64,000 nucleotides of DNA from Thiosocius sp942490985. Its GTDB lineage: Bacteria; Pseudomonadota; Gammaproteobacteria; Chromatiales; Chromatiaceae. The notes under the pieces were generated by a model. The model worked only from the letters and a program-made list of their open reading frames with translations, was not told the origin of the DNA and did not search any database. A program made the position numbers and the translations under genes. The stretch is taken from positions 372,001 through 436,000 of the forward strand of contig CALNYW010000002.1 in the NCBI GenBank assembly GCA_942490985.1. Reading direction: 5' to 3'. Positions 57,440-63,207 of the stretch are shown here, one piece after another; position 1 is the first letter of the stretch; every line of letters begins with the position of its first letter.

Positions 57440-57862
57440 TCACAGCACCTGGCAGCTGACCCCGAGAGCGAGCGCAGCGTCGCCCAGACCGTGATCGAGG
57501 GAAACCAGCCGATAGCCATGATTTGCGGCAATGGCGAGATGCAGGGCGTCACCGGCCCTCAGTCCGGTTGCGTGCTGGTCTGACAACCGCGCTGCCGTCG
57601 CAAAATCGAAGCGATCAACGGCGACCGAGCAGATCGAGACCTCGGCCATCGATCGAAACATGGCCAGCGCTTCCGCCTTGTGTGCTGGTCCGAGTTGACC
57701 GGTGCGGACCTTCATCGACAGGGCGGCGGAGAATTCAGTCATCACCCAGTCGCTGATGACGAGATCCTCCGGGCTTTGACTGGCGAGCCAATTTTGCATC
57801 TCAGCCGTTCGTGATTCGTTGGTCAGCGCCGCAACCAACACGCTCGTATCGATATACAACAT
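57440..57862 (-). CDS. vapC: VapC-type PIN ribonuclease toxin
   Basis: A 140-residue PIN protein with acidic residues in MLYIDTSVLV (Asp5), MTEFSAAL (Glu), RAGDALHLAI (Asp) and SLDHGLGDAA (Asp). Its ATG overlaps the original stop of the antitoxin reading frame (TGATG). Because that antitoxin is frameshifted, the toxin may be uncontrolled or both may be non-functional. Confidence 0.88.
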   Translation of the reverse strand: MLYIDTSVLVAALTNESRTAEMQNWLASQSPEDLVISDWVMTEFSAALSMKVRTGQLGPAHKAEALAMFRSMAEVSICSVAVDRFDFATAARLSDQHATGLRAGDALHLAIAANHGYRLVSLDHGLGDAALALGVSCQVL

Positions 57863-58111
57863 CAGTAGCGAGCGTCGTCTCGCATGCGCCGAACGAAGTC
57901 AGCTGCATCTTCCGTCTGTTGCGGCATCGATTCGGTCAAAGCTCTTAGCCTCTTGCAGATCGATAGCTTGGCGGGGTCGCTCTGGTTGCGATATCCGCGC
58001 AACGGGCTTGCCGCGCTTGGTAATGATTACCTGCTCGCCTGCCGCGGCGCGTTCGGTCAGCTCGCTGAGGTGGGCCTTTGCATCGGCCAAGGTGACGGTT
58101 CTTTCTGACAT
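57862..58111 (-). pseudogene. Phd/VapB antitoxin with one-base frameshift
   Basis: ATG 58111 begins SERTVTLADAKAHLSELTERAA, a Phd/YefM-type antitoxin N-terminus. After QAIDLQEAK an extra G near 57953 shifts the frame into a stop at 57899. Removing one base restores ELRALTESMPQQTEDAADFVRRM and RDDARY, whose stop overlaps the vapC start exactly as in intact systems. The C-terminal part is the toxin-binding half, so as sequenced the antitoxin cannot neutralise VapC. Confidence 0.8.
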
Positions 58112-58126
58112 CGTGGATGTTCTCAT

Positions 58127-58583
58127 GACCAGCTAAGTGGTCTTTAAGCTTAGATCATCGTTGCCAGGTCTGGAAGTTAAAGACGAACAGGCGATTGGAC
58201 TTGGGCGATGGAGAAATGGGGTCGGTGACGAATGAGATTTATTTGTCCGACCCCCCGCTTTTCGATCCGAAGTGTCTCGAGTAAAAAGGGGCCAGGCTCG
58301 GTTTTTTGCTGCCTGCCGTCGGCGGGTGAAACCCGCCCTACGAAAAGTACAGATAGATCTGGCCTACGGAAACGGGTTCGGTGACAAACAACGTTCAATT
58401 GCCTCCGCCCGCCCGCGACCGAAGCATCGTGGGCCGCCATTGGCGTTGGGCAGGCTCTGCCTGCCGCCGGCGGGTGAAACCCGCCTTACGAAAATGTGCT
58501 GAATTTCTCTTCGCACTTCTCAATCCAGCGCTTACTCGCTATCTCTATGACGTTTTCCTTTTGCTTGGCTTGTTCGGTATAGC
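58127..58583. repeat. Repeat-rich spacer between two PIN modules
   Basis: It contains an imperfect hairpin at 58218-58256 (GGGGTCGG...CCGACCCC), the GGGGCCAGGCTC repeat at 58283-58307, a REP-like segment GCCGTCGGCGGGTGAAACCCGCCCTAC (58316-58342) and a longer one at 58405-58495 (CGTGGGCCGCC, then GGGCAGGCTCTGCCTGCC). No gene is present. Confidence 0.7.
58283..58307 (+). repeat. GGGGCCAGGCTC palindromic repeat, half copy
   Basis: AAAAAGGGGCCAGGCTCGGTTTTTT lies between two PIN toxin-antitoxin operons and directly touches a REP-like GTAG hairpin, so both repeat families co-occur here. Confidence 0.75.
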
Positions 58584-58607
58584 TGACTATAGTCATGACT
58601 ATAGTTA
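58584..58607. promoter_or_regulatory. Tandem 12-bp palindromes, probable antitoxin operator
   Basis: TGACTATAGTCA is a perfect palindrome, followed directly by TGACTATAGTTA with one mismatch. They lie 15 bases before the antitoxin start and next to an AAAAGGAG ribosome site. Phd-type antitoxins bind tandem palindromes of this size to autoregulate. Confidence 0.75.
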
Positions 58608-58622
58608 AAAGGAGCGGGTCGA

Positions 58623-58850
58623 GTGAAAACAATCATGGCGTCGGAGTTCAAGTCCAAGTGCCTCAAAATCATGGATGAAGTCGCCACCTCCGGCGAGGAG
58701 ATCGTGGTTACCAAGAACGGGGTTCCTGTCGGCAAGTTTGTGCCCTATTCGAAGAAGCCAAAGACCTTGCGTGGCCTGCATGCGGGGCAGGTGCATGCCA
58801 ACGACGATCTGACCGCACCGTTGGAAGAGGCCTGGGATGCAGATCGATGA
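58623..58850 (+). CDS. Phd/YefM-type antitoxin
   Basis: A 75-residue antitoxin with the Phd/YefM pattern ASEFKSKCLKIMDEVATSGEEIVVTKNGVPVGKFVP. The C-terminal 25 residues are the toxin-binding tail. A GTG at 58623 is used because GGAG precedes it; the next ATG is four codons on. It overlaps the toxin gene by four bases (ATGA) and sits under a tandem palindrome operator. Confidence 0.88.
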   Translation: MKTIMASEFKSKCLKIMDEVATSGEEIVVTKNGVPVGKFVPYSKKPKTLRGLHAGQVHANDDLTAPLEEAWDADR

Positions 58851-59248
58851 TTCTGCTGGATACGCATGTGTTGGTCTGGCTGGACAGTGGCAGCGATGAG
58901 CTCGGTCGCGAGGCAACCAAGCTTATCGACCGCGAGTTCGCCTCGGATGAGGTCGCAGTCGCTGCCATCTCTTTCTGGGAGGTCGCGATGTTGGTTGCGA
59001 AAGGGCGACTCGCGCTCACCAAACCGCTGGCGTTGTGGCGGCGGGAATTACTGGCAGCGGGTTTGCGCGAGTTACCGATTGACGGGCAACTGGGTATCGC
59101 TGCCGCGGAACTGTCAGATTTCCACGGTGATCCTGCCGATCGAATGATTGTGGCGACAGCACTAGCGAACGGTTGCAAGTTGGTAACAGCGGACCGTCAG
59201 ATTCTCGCGTCGCCTGGTTCGCTCGGTGTTATTGACGCTCAAACTTGA
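58847..59248 (+). CDS. vapC: VapC-type PIN ribonuclease toxin
   Basis: A 133-residue PIN toxin with active-site residues Asp5 (MILLDTHVLVWL), Glu in ISFWEVAML, Asp in DPADRMIVATA and Asp in VTADRQIL. The ILLDTHVLVWL start is that of the Phd-coupled VapC group. Overlap with the antitoxin ensures coupled translation. Both partners look intact. Confidence 0.9.
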   Translation: MILLDTHVLVWLDSGSDELGREATKLIDREFASDEVAVAAISFWEVAMLVAKGRLALTKPLALWRRELLAAGLRELPIDGQLGIAAAELSDFHGDPADRMIVATALANGCKLVTADRQILASPGSLGVIDAQT

Positions 59249-59518
59249 TGGTCGAAAAGCAAGGCTTTGGGTTGGTGTTTTCGGATCAGCTGCCTATGCA
59301 TTCTAACTTGGCAAAGATACCCGGATAGCGTCGTCGATTAAGGATACGGTGTCGGTCCAAGTCTAGCCTGTGACGGGTTGAACGGGTTCTTTCTGCTGTT
59401 GGCCATTTGTTTTCGGGTTCGGTGTCACCGGCGGGCACGGCTGGCCCTACAAGGGCCGGCTGTGCCGGCCGTCGGCGGGTGCAACCCGCCCTACGGGTGA
59501 AGGGTTCTGGCTGAGCGA
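59249..59518. repeat. Spacer with REP-like hairpin unit
   Basis: At 59448-59495 lies CTACAAGGGCCGGCTGTGCCGGCC, then GTCGGCGGGTGCAACCCGCC and CTAC: two hairpins with a CCTAC end, the REP family seen at 27.3 kb in a diverged form. The rest shows no gene. Confidence 0.65.
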
Positions 59519-59711
59519 CTAGCCGCTCAATCCAATCTGTTCGATCTTCACCCGCCACTCCGCAGTCCCGGTCTCGAGCGCTGCGGCACTGTGGCGGGAG
59601 ACGGCGAGGGTTGCCGCGTTGGCCCTTGCCGACCGTGCTGATCTTCGACAGCATCTGCTCTGTGAGTCGATCTATGCGAGTCGCGGCGGCTGCGGCAGCC
59701 TCGACCCTCAA
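59519..59711 (-). pseudogene. Decayed 3' fragment of a class I fumarase gene
   Basis: On the minus strand the frame gives ATRIDRLTEQMLSKISTVGKGQRGN and, after an internal deletion with frame change, LETGTAEWRVKIEQIGLSG with a stop at 59519. These match ATRMDKFTEMMLAK...VGKAERGP and ETGPAEWRVKIADLKHAKG of the fumarase at 63208-64000. About 80 residues between the two blocks are missing. It lies 3.5 kb from the intact gene end, with toxin-antitoxin genes between. Confidence 0.7.
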
Positions 59712-59785
59712 GGTTGAACTCAGGGCACCGGGTGTCGCTGGATATTGCTATGCTTTGTGGTCAATTATCAGTGAGTTACCGATGC

Positions 59786-60091
59786 ATGAATCTACGAATT
59801 GGCATTAGCGAGTCAGAACTCGCCGATTTCTGTTTTAGCCACGGCATTGCCCGGCTATCGTTATTCGGGTCGAGACTCCATGGTAAGGAAAAACCGAACA
59901 GTGACGTCGACCTGTTGGTCGAGTTCGAGGATGGGCGCACGCCTGGTCTTTTGGCTCTCAGTGAGATGGAGGCTGAATTGTCATTGATGCTCGGTGGAGT
60001 ACCTGTTGATTTGCGGACGTCAGCTGATTTGAGCCGGTTTTTCCGTGATGCCGTAGTCGCATCCGCCGAAGTTCAGTATGCGAGCCGATGA
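59786..60091 (+). CDS. mntA: MntA-like minimal nucleotidyltransferase
   Basis: A 101-residue MNT protein with GSX10DXD (GSRLHGKEKPNSDVD) near residue 27 and a third acidic residue in VPVDLRT. It is the antitoxin partner of the HepT-like gene that overlaps its end. ATG 59786 aligns with the family start; the upstream in-frame extension overlaps the fumarase relic. A degraded second copy follows at 60.7-61.0 kb. Confidence 0.85.
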   Translation: MNLRIGISESELADFCFSHGIARLSLFGSRLHGKEKPNSDVDLLVEFEDGRTPGLLALSEMEAELSLMLGGVPVDLRTSADLSRFFRDAVVASAEVQYASR

Positions 60092-60362
60092 CCTCGTTCG
60101 GTTGCGTCACATGCGTGACGCAGCGCTCGAAGCGATTGGCTTCATGCGCGACCGAGATGCCTCGGATTTGGCGGAGGATAGGATGCTTCAGTTCGCCGTG
60201 ATTCGCGCAATCGAGATCGTCGGCGAGGCTGCGACACACGTTTCAGAGTCCACAATCACCGAGCATCCGGCCCTTCCATGGCGCGCCGCATCGTCTATGC
60301 GTAACCGGTTAATTCACGGTTACTTTATTTACGGTGAGAGTAAAAGGGGCCAGGCTCATTGA
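60078..60362 (+). CDS. hepT: HepT-like HEPN protein, C-terminus altered by repeat
   Basis: A 94-residue DUF86 protein with the active motif RNRLIHGY near residue 74. After HGYF the sequence becomes IYGESKRGQAH, read into the GGGGCCAGGCTC repeat; the duplicate downstream keeps the likely original tail (DIDTEIVAVTVE). The change can be explained by small deletions at 60328-60340. Catalytic residues are present, so activity is possible, but the normal C-terminal helix is missing. The gene overlaps mntA by 14 bases. Confidence 0.7.
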   Translation: MRADDLVRLRHMRDAALEAIGFMRDRDASDLAEDRMLQFAVIRAIEIVGEAATHVSESTITEHPALPWRAASSMRNRLIHGYFIYGESKRGQAH

Positions 60363-60391
60363 GTTCAAAAACCGAGCCTGGCCCCTTTTTT
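60342..60391. repeat. Full GGGGCCAGGCTC palindrome (both arms)
   Basis: AAAAGGGGCCAGGCTC at 60342-60357, a spacer ATTGAGTTCAAAAAC and then CGAGCCTGGCCCCTTTTTT. The arms pair over about 16 bases. This is the complete form of the element seen elsewhere as half copies. Confidence 0.9.
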
Positions 60392-60409
60392 GGGGGGGGG
60401 GGGGGGGGG
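60392..60409. other. 18-base G homopolymer
   Basis: Eighteen consecutive G between the palindrome and the start of a deletion-riddled duplicate. Such a run is unusual in bacterial chromosomes and is a candidate assembly or base-calling artefact. Confidence 0.7.
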
Positions 60410-60412
60410 TGA

Positions 60413-61243
60413 GGGCCGGCTGTGCCGGCCGTGGGGTGCAACCCGCCTCGGGGAAGGGTTCTGGCTGAGCGACTAGCCGCTCATACTGTTGATCTTCCCC
60501 GCCCTCGTCCGTCTGAGCGCTGCCCTGGGCGGGAGACGGCGAGGGTTGGGTGGCCCTGCCGACCGTGTGATCTTCGACAGCTCTGCTCTGTGAGTCGATC
60601 TATGCGAGTCGGCGTGCGGCGCTCGACCCTCAAGGTTGACTCAGGGCACCGGGTGTCGCTGGATATTGCTTGCTTTGTGGTCAATTATCGTGAGTTACCG
60701 ATGCATGATCTACAATTGGCATTAGCGAGTCAGACTCGCCGATTTGTTTTAGCCACGGCATTGCCCGGCTTCGTTATTGGCGAGACTCTGGTGGAAACCG
60801 AACAGTGACTCGACTGTTGGTCGAGTTCGAGGATGGGGCTGCTGGTCTTTGGTTCGTGAGATGGAGGCTGATTGTCTTGATGCTCGGTGGAGTCCTGTTG
60901 ATTTGCGGACGTCAGCTGATTTGAGCCGGTTTTTCCGTGATGCCGTAGTCGCATCCGCCGAAGTTCAGTATGCGAGCCGATGACCTCGTTCGGTTGCGTC
61001 ACATGCGTGACGCAGCGCTCGAAGCGATTGGCTTCATGCGCGACCGAGATGCCTCGGATTTGGCGGAGGATAGGATGCTCAGTTCGCCGTGATTCGCGCT
61101 CAGATCGTCGGCGAGGCTGCGACCGTTTGAGTCCACAATCCCGAGCTCCGGCCCTTCCATGGCGGCCGTCGTCTATGCGTAACCGGTTAATTCACGGTTA
61201 CTTTGATATCGATACGGAGATTGTTGCAGTGACTGTAGAGTAA
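60413..61243 (+). pseudogene. Deletion-riddled duplicate of the 59.45-60.33 kb region (REP, fumarase relic, mntA, hepT)
   Basis: The sequence repeats the region from the REP-like unit through mntA and hepT in order, but with dozens of 1-5 base losses (for example TCGTTATTCGGGTCGAGACT becomes TCGTTATTGGCGAGACT). I saw almost no substitutions. About 170 bases (60910-61080) are identical. Both genes are therefore out of frame, except the hepT tail, which keeps RNRLIHGYFDIDTEIVAVTVE. It is either a damaged duplication or a low-quality read joined into the assembly. Confidence 0.8.
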
Positions 61244-61293
61244 AAAGGGGCCAGGCTCGAATTGAGTTCAAAAAACCGAGCCTGGCCCCTTTC
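61242..61293. repeat. Full GGGGCCAGGCTC palindrome (both arms)
   Basis: AAAAAGGGGCCAGGCTCGA, loop ATTGAGTTCAAAAAA, then CCGAGCCTGGCCCCTTTC. It is nearly identical to the copy at 60342-60391 and follows the second hepT copy in the same way. Confidence 0.9.
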
Positions 61294-61546
61294 TCTACGG
61301 TTCTTTGATTCGATACGGAGGTTCGCGTAGAGAGACTGCCCGCCTTGTTGACTGGACGAGTGAAAACAGCCGGTGACCTTCGCGTCTGCAGTATCTTCGC
61401 ATCTTTCCCGTCTGGGACTCGCGAGTACGAAGGCAGGCTCGAATTGAGTTCAACGACCTGGCCTTTTTCAGAAATGGGGTCGGTGACGAATGAGAATTAT
61501 TTGTCACCGACCCCCCTTTTTGCTTTTTGATCGCGAGCAGCAGGGG
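61294..61546. repeat. Spacer with degraded palindrome and GGTCGGTGAC hairpin
   Basis: A damaged palindrome copy lies at 61432-61470 (GCAGGCTCGAATTGAGTTCA, then CCTGGCCTTTTTC). At 61476-61516 is GGGGTCGGTGAC with a perfect inverted partner GTCACCGACCCC; a shortened version occurs at 58218. No gene is present. Confidence 0.65.
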
Positions 61547-61569
61547 GGGATATGTTCTTGACATATCCC
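61547..61569. promoter_or_regulatory. GGGATATGT inverted repeat overlapping a -35 (VapB operator)
   Basis: GGGATATGT-tcttg-ACATATCCC is a perfect 9-bp inverted repeat that contains TTGACA (61558-61563). A third half-site GGGATATGTC follows at 61587. Position before the VapB-type gene fits autoregulation. Confidence 0.7.
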
Positions 61570-61611
61570 TATCCTGCGCTAACGTTGGGATATGTCTTAC
61601 GGATATACACG

Positions 61612-61857
61612 GTGAGCCTGTTGAAAAAAGTTCATACCAAGGTTTTTAAGAGCAACAAGAGCCAGGCGGTGCGATTGCCGAAGCCGGTAGCGCTGCCAGA
61701 TACCGTCGTCGAGATCGAAATTGTCGCGGTGGGCAACACACGGATCATCACCCCGGCAGGCAGTTCATGGGACGAGTGGTTCGATGGCCCGGGCGTGAGC
61801 GGCGACTTTATGGCCTCCAGAGAGCAGCCGCAGGACCAAGAACGCGAGTTGCTGTAG
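61612..61857 (+). CDS. vapB: VapB/VagC-type AbrB-fold antitoxin
   Basis: A protein of about 81 residues. The N-terminal half (HTKVFKSNKSQAVRLPKPVALPD) is the swapped-hairpin AbrB DNA-binding fold of VagC-like antitoxins; the C-terminal half (SSWDEWFDGPGVSGDFMASRE) is the typical toxin-inhibiting tail. GTG 61612 is chosen as start, with other start codons close by. It overlaps the toxin gene by one base and is preceded by an inverted-repeat operator. Confidence 0.88.
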   Translation: MSLLKKVHTKVFKSNKSQAVRLPKPVALPDTVVEIEIVAVGNTRIITPAGSSWDEWFDGPGVSGDFMASREQPQDQERELL

Positions 61858-62255
61858 TGCTGAAGTTCATGTTGGACACCAACATTGTGATCTATACGAT
61901 CAAGAATCGGCCCGCGGCTGTCAGAAAAGCGTTCTTGCGACACGAGGGACAGATGTGCATCTCCTCAGTCACCTGGGGCGAACTGGTTTACGGGGCGGAG
62001 AGGTCATCGCAACCTGAGCGAAATTTGGCCGACATAGAGGGATTGGCGGCGCGGCTCGAGCTAGCGTCTTTTGACGCCTCGGCGGCTACGCATTTCGGGC
62101 AGTTGCGGGCTGAGTTGTATGACGCGGGCAAACCGATTGGGCCCTACGACATGATGATCGCAGGCCATGCGAGAGCATTGGGTTTGGTGCTTATAACGAA
62201 CAATCTCAACGAATTCGAACGCGTTCCAGGGCTGCGCGTTGAGAATTGGACCTAA
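61857..62255 (+). CDS. vapC: VapC-type PIN ribonuclease toxin (VagD group)
   Basis: A 132-residue PIN toxin starting MLKFMLDTNIVIYTIKNRP, with Asp7, Glu in VTWGELVYGAERS, Asp in GPYDMMIAGHAR and Asn/Glu in LITNNLNEFERV. This group often cleaves initiator tRNA-fMet in its anticodon loop; that is family knowledge only. GTG 61857 overlaps the vapB stop (TAGTG). Confidence 0.9.
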   Translation: MLKFMLDTNIVIYTIKNRPAAVRKAFLRHEGQMCISSVTWGELVYGAERSSQPERNLADIEGLAARLELASFDASAATHFGQLRAELYDAGKPIGPYDMMIAGHARALGLVLITNNLNEFERVPGLRVENWT

Positions 62256-62387
62256 CCCGAGACGACTCTTTTCTCTGTAGGGCTGCCCTCGATAGGTCGA
62301 GATGCAAAAAAGCAGGTTAGGTTTTGTTCGATCACTCGAATCTCTTTGCGCCGATACCCATATTGACGTGGATTGCCTTGACCAGAT

Positions 62388-62428
62388 AGCATTCCTTTAT
62401 TCCTTACAAGTGAGGATAAAGGAATGCT
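62388..62428. promoter_or_regulatory. 13-bp perfect inverted repeat covering the antitoxin start codon
   Basis: AGCATTCCTTTAT (62388-62400) and ATAAAGGAATGCT (62416-62428) are exact inverted copies separated by 15 bases. The ATG of the AbrB-type antitoxin lies inside the second arm and GAGG inside the loop, so the site can act as a DNA operator, an mRNA hairpin or both. Confidence 0.7.
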
Positions 62429-62648
62429 GGCCAAGAAGACGTCGAAGAACCAGATCACGCTGCCGAAAGCTATCGCGGACCGTTTTCCGGATGCGGTCTA
62501 TTTTGATGTCACGACCGAAGACGGCCACATCGTTCTTGTGCCGTTACGCCCTGAAAAAGCCAATTCGGTCAGATCAAAACTCGCCGACATGGGAATCCGT
62601 GAATCCGATGTCGCCGATGCGATCGCCTGGGCTAGACGCGACGAATGA
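62424..62648 (+). CDS. AbrB-fold antitoxin of PIN pair
   Basis: A 74-residue protein. KKTSKNQITLPKAIADRFPDAVYFDV is the SpoVT/AbrB swapped-hairpin domain, and the tail (RSKLADMGIRESDVADAIAWARR) is helical. It overlaps the PIN toxin gene by four bases. The start sits within a perfect inverted repeat. Confidence 0.85.
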   Translation: MLAKKTSKNQITLPKAIADRFPDAVYFDVTTEDGHIVLVPLRPEKANSVRSKLADMGIRESDVADAIAWARRDE

Positions 62649-63064
62649 GGACCCGAGCCGTCTGCGATACCAACACGGTGGTATCAGCGCTGCTTTTTCA
62701 ACAGGGCAGTCTGGCATGGATGCGAACAGCATGGGCTTCTGGGGCCATCGTTCCAGTGGTCTGCAAAGAAACGGTGGATGAGCTGCTTCGCGTATTGGCT
62801 TACCCGAAATTCAAGTTGTCGAGGGCGGCGATAGACGACCTGTTGGATGACTTCCTTCCGTTCGCCGACGTGCATGCGTTGACTCCCGCGACCTGGCCAG
62901 ACTGTCGGGATGAAAACGATCGTGTTTTTCTCGCGCTCGCCCAGCAGGCCGATGTTGACGCTTTGATCACCGGTGATCGGGATCTGCTCCAAGTCGCTGA
63001 GGGATTTCCGGTCCAGATACTCACGCCCACCGCCGTGAAAGAGGTAATCGGCTATAGCGGTTAG
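62645..63064 (+). CDS. PIN-domain toxin, COG1569 type
   Basis: A 139-residue PIN protein with acidic residues in AVCDTNTVVSALL, ETVDELLRVL, DENDRVFLALA and ITGDRDLLQV. The VCDTNxxVSALL start and RDLL end mark the COG1569 group of putative toxins, which pair with AbrB-like antitoxins as here. It is the last member of the toxin-antitoxin cluster. Confidence 0.87.
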   Translation: MRTRAVCDTNTVVSALLFQQGSLAWMRTAWASGAIVPVVCKETVDELLRVLAYPKFKLSRAAIDDLLDDFLPFADVHALTPATWPDCRDENDRVFLALAQQADVDALITGDRDLLQVAEGFPVQILTPTAVKEVIGYSG

Positions 63065-63094
63065 CCTGTGTAACCCGACCCCTTTTCCACTCTG

Positions 63095-63180
63095 GATCGC
63101 TCTTGATCGAAGTGTCGTGGGCCGCCATTGGCGTAGGGCAGGCGCTGCCTGCCGTCGGCGGATGAAACCCGCCCTGCCAT
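63095..63180. repeat. REP-like double hairpin copy before fumarase
   Basis: CGAAGTGTCGTGGGCCGCC leads into CGTAGGGCAGGCGCTGCCTGCCG and GGCGGATGAAACCCGCC. It is the same composite as at 58405-58495, with a GTAGG end and two hairpins. Confidence 0.7.
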
Positions 63181-63207
63181 GAGAAACTTCTTGCGAGAAC
63201 CGGCTGT

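Noticed and set aside
56237..63064. Superintegron cassette array
   Set aside because: Toxin-antitoxin pairs are on both strands, the palindromes do not have attC layout, and no integron integrase is visible.
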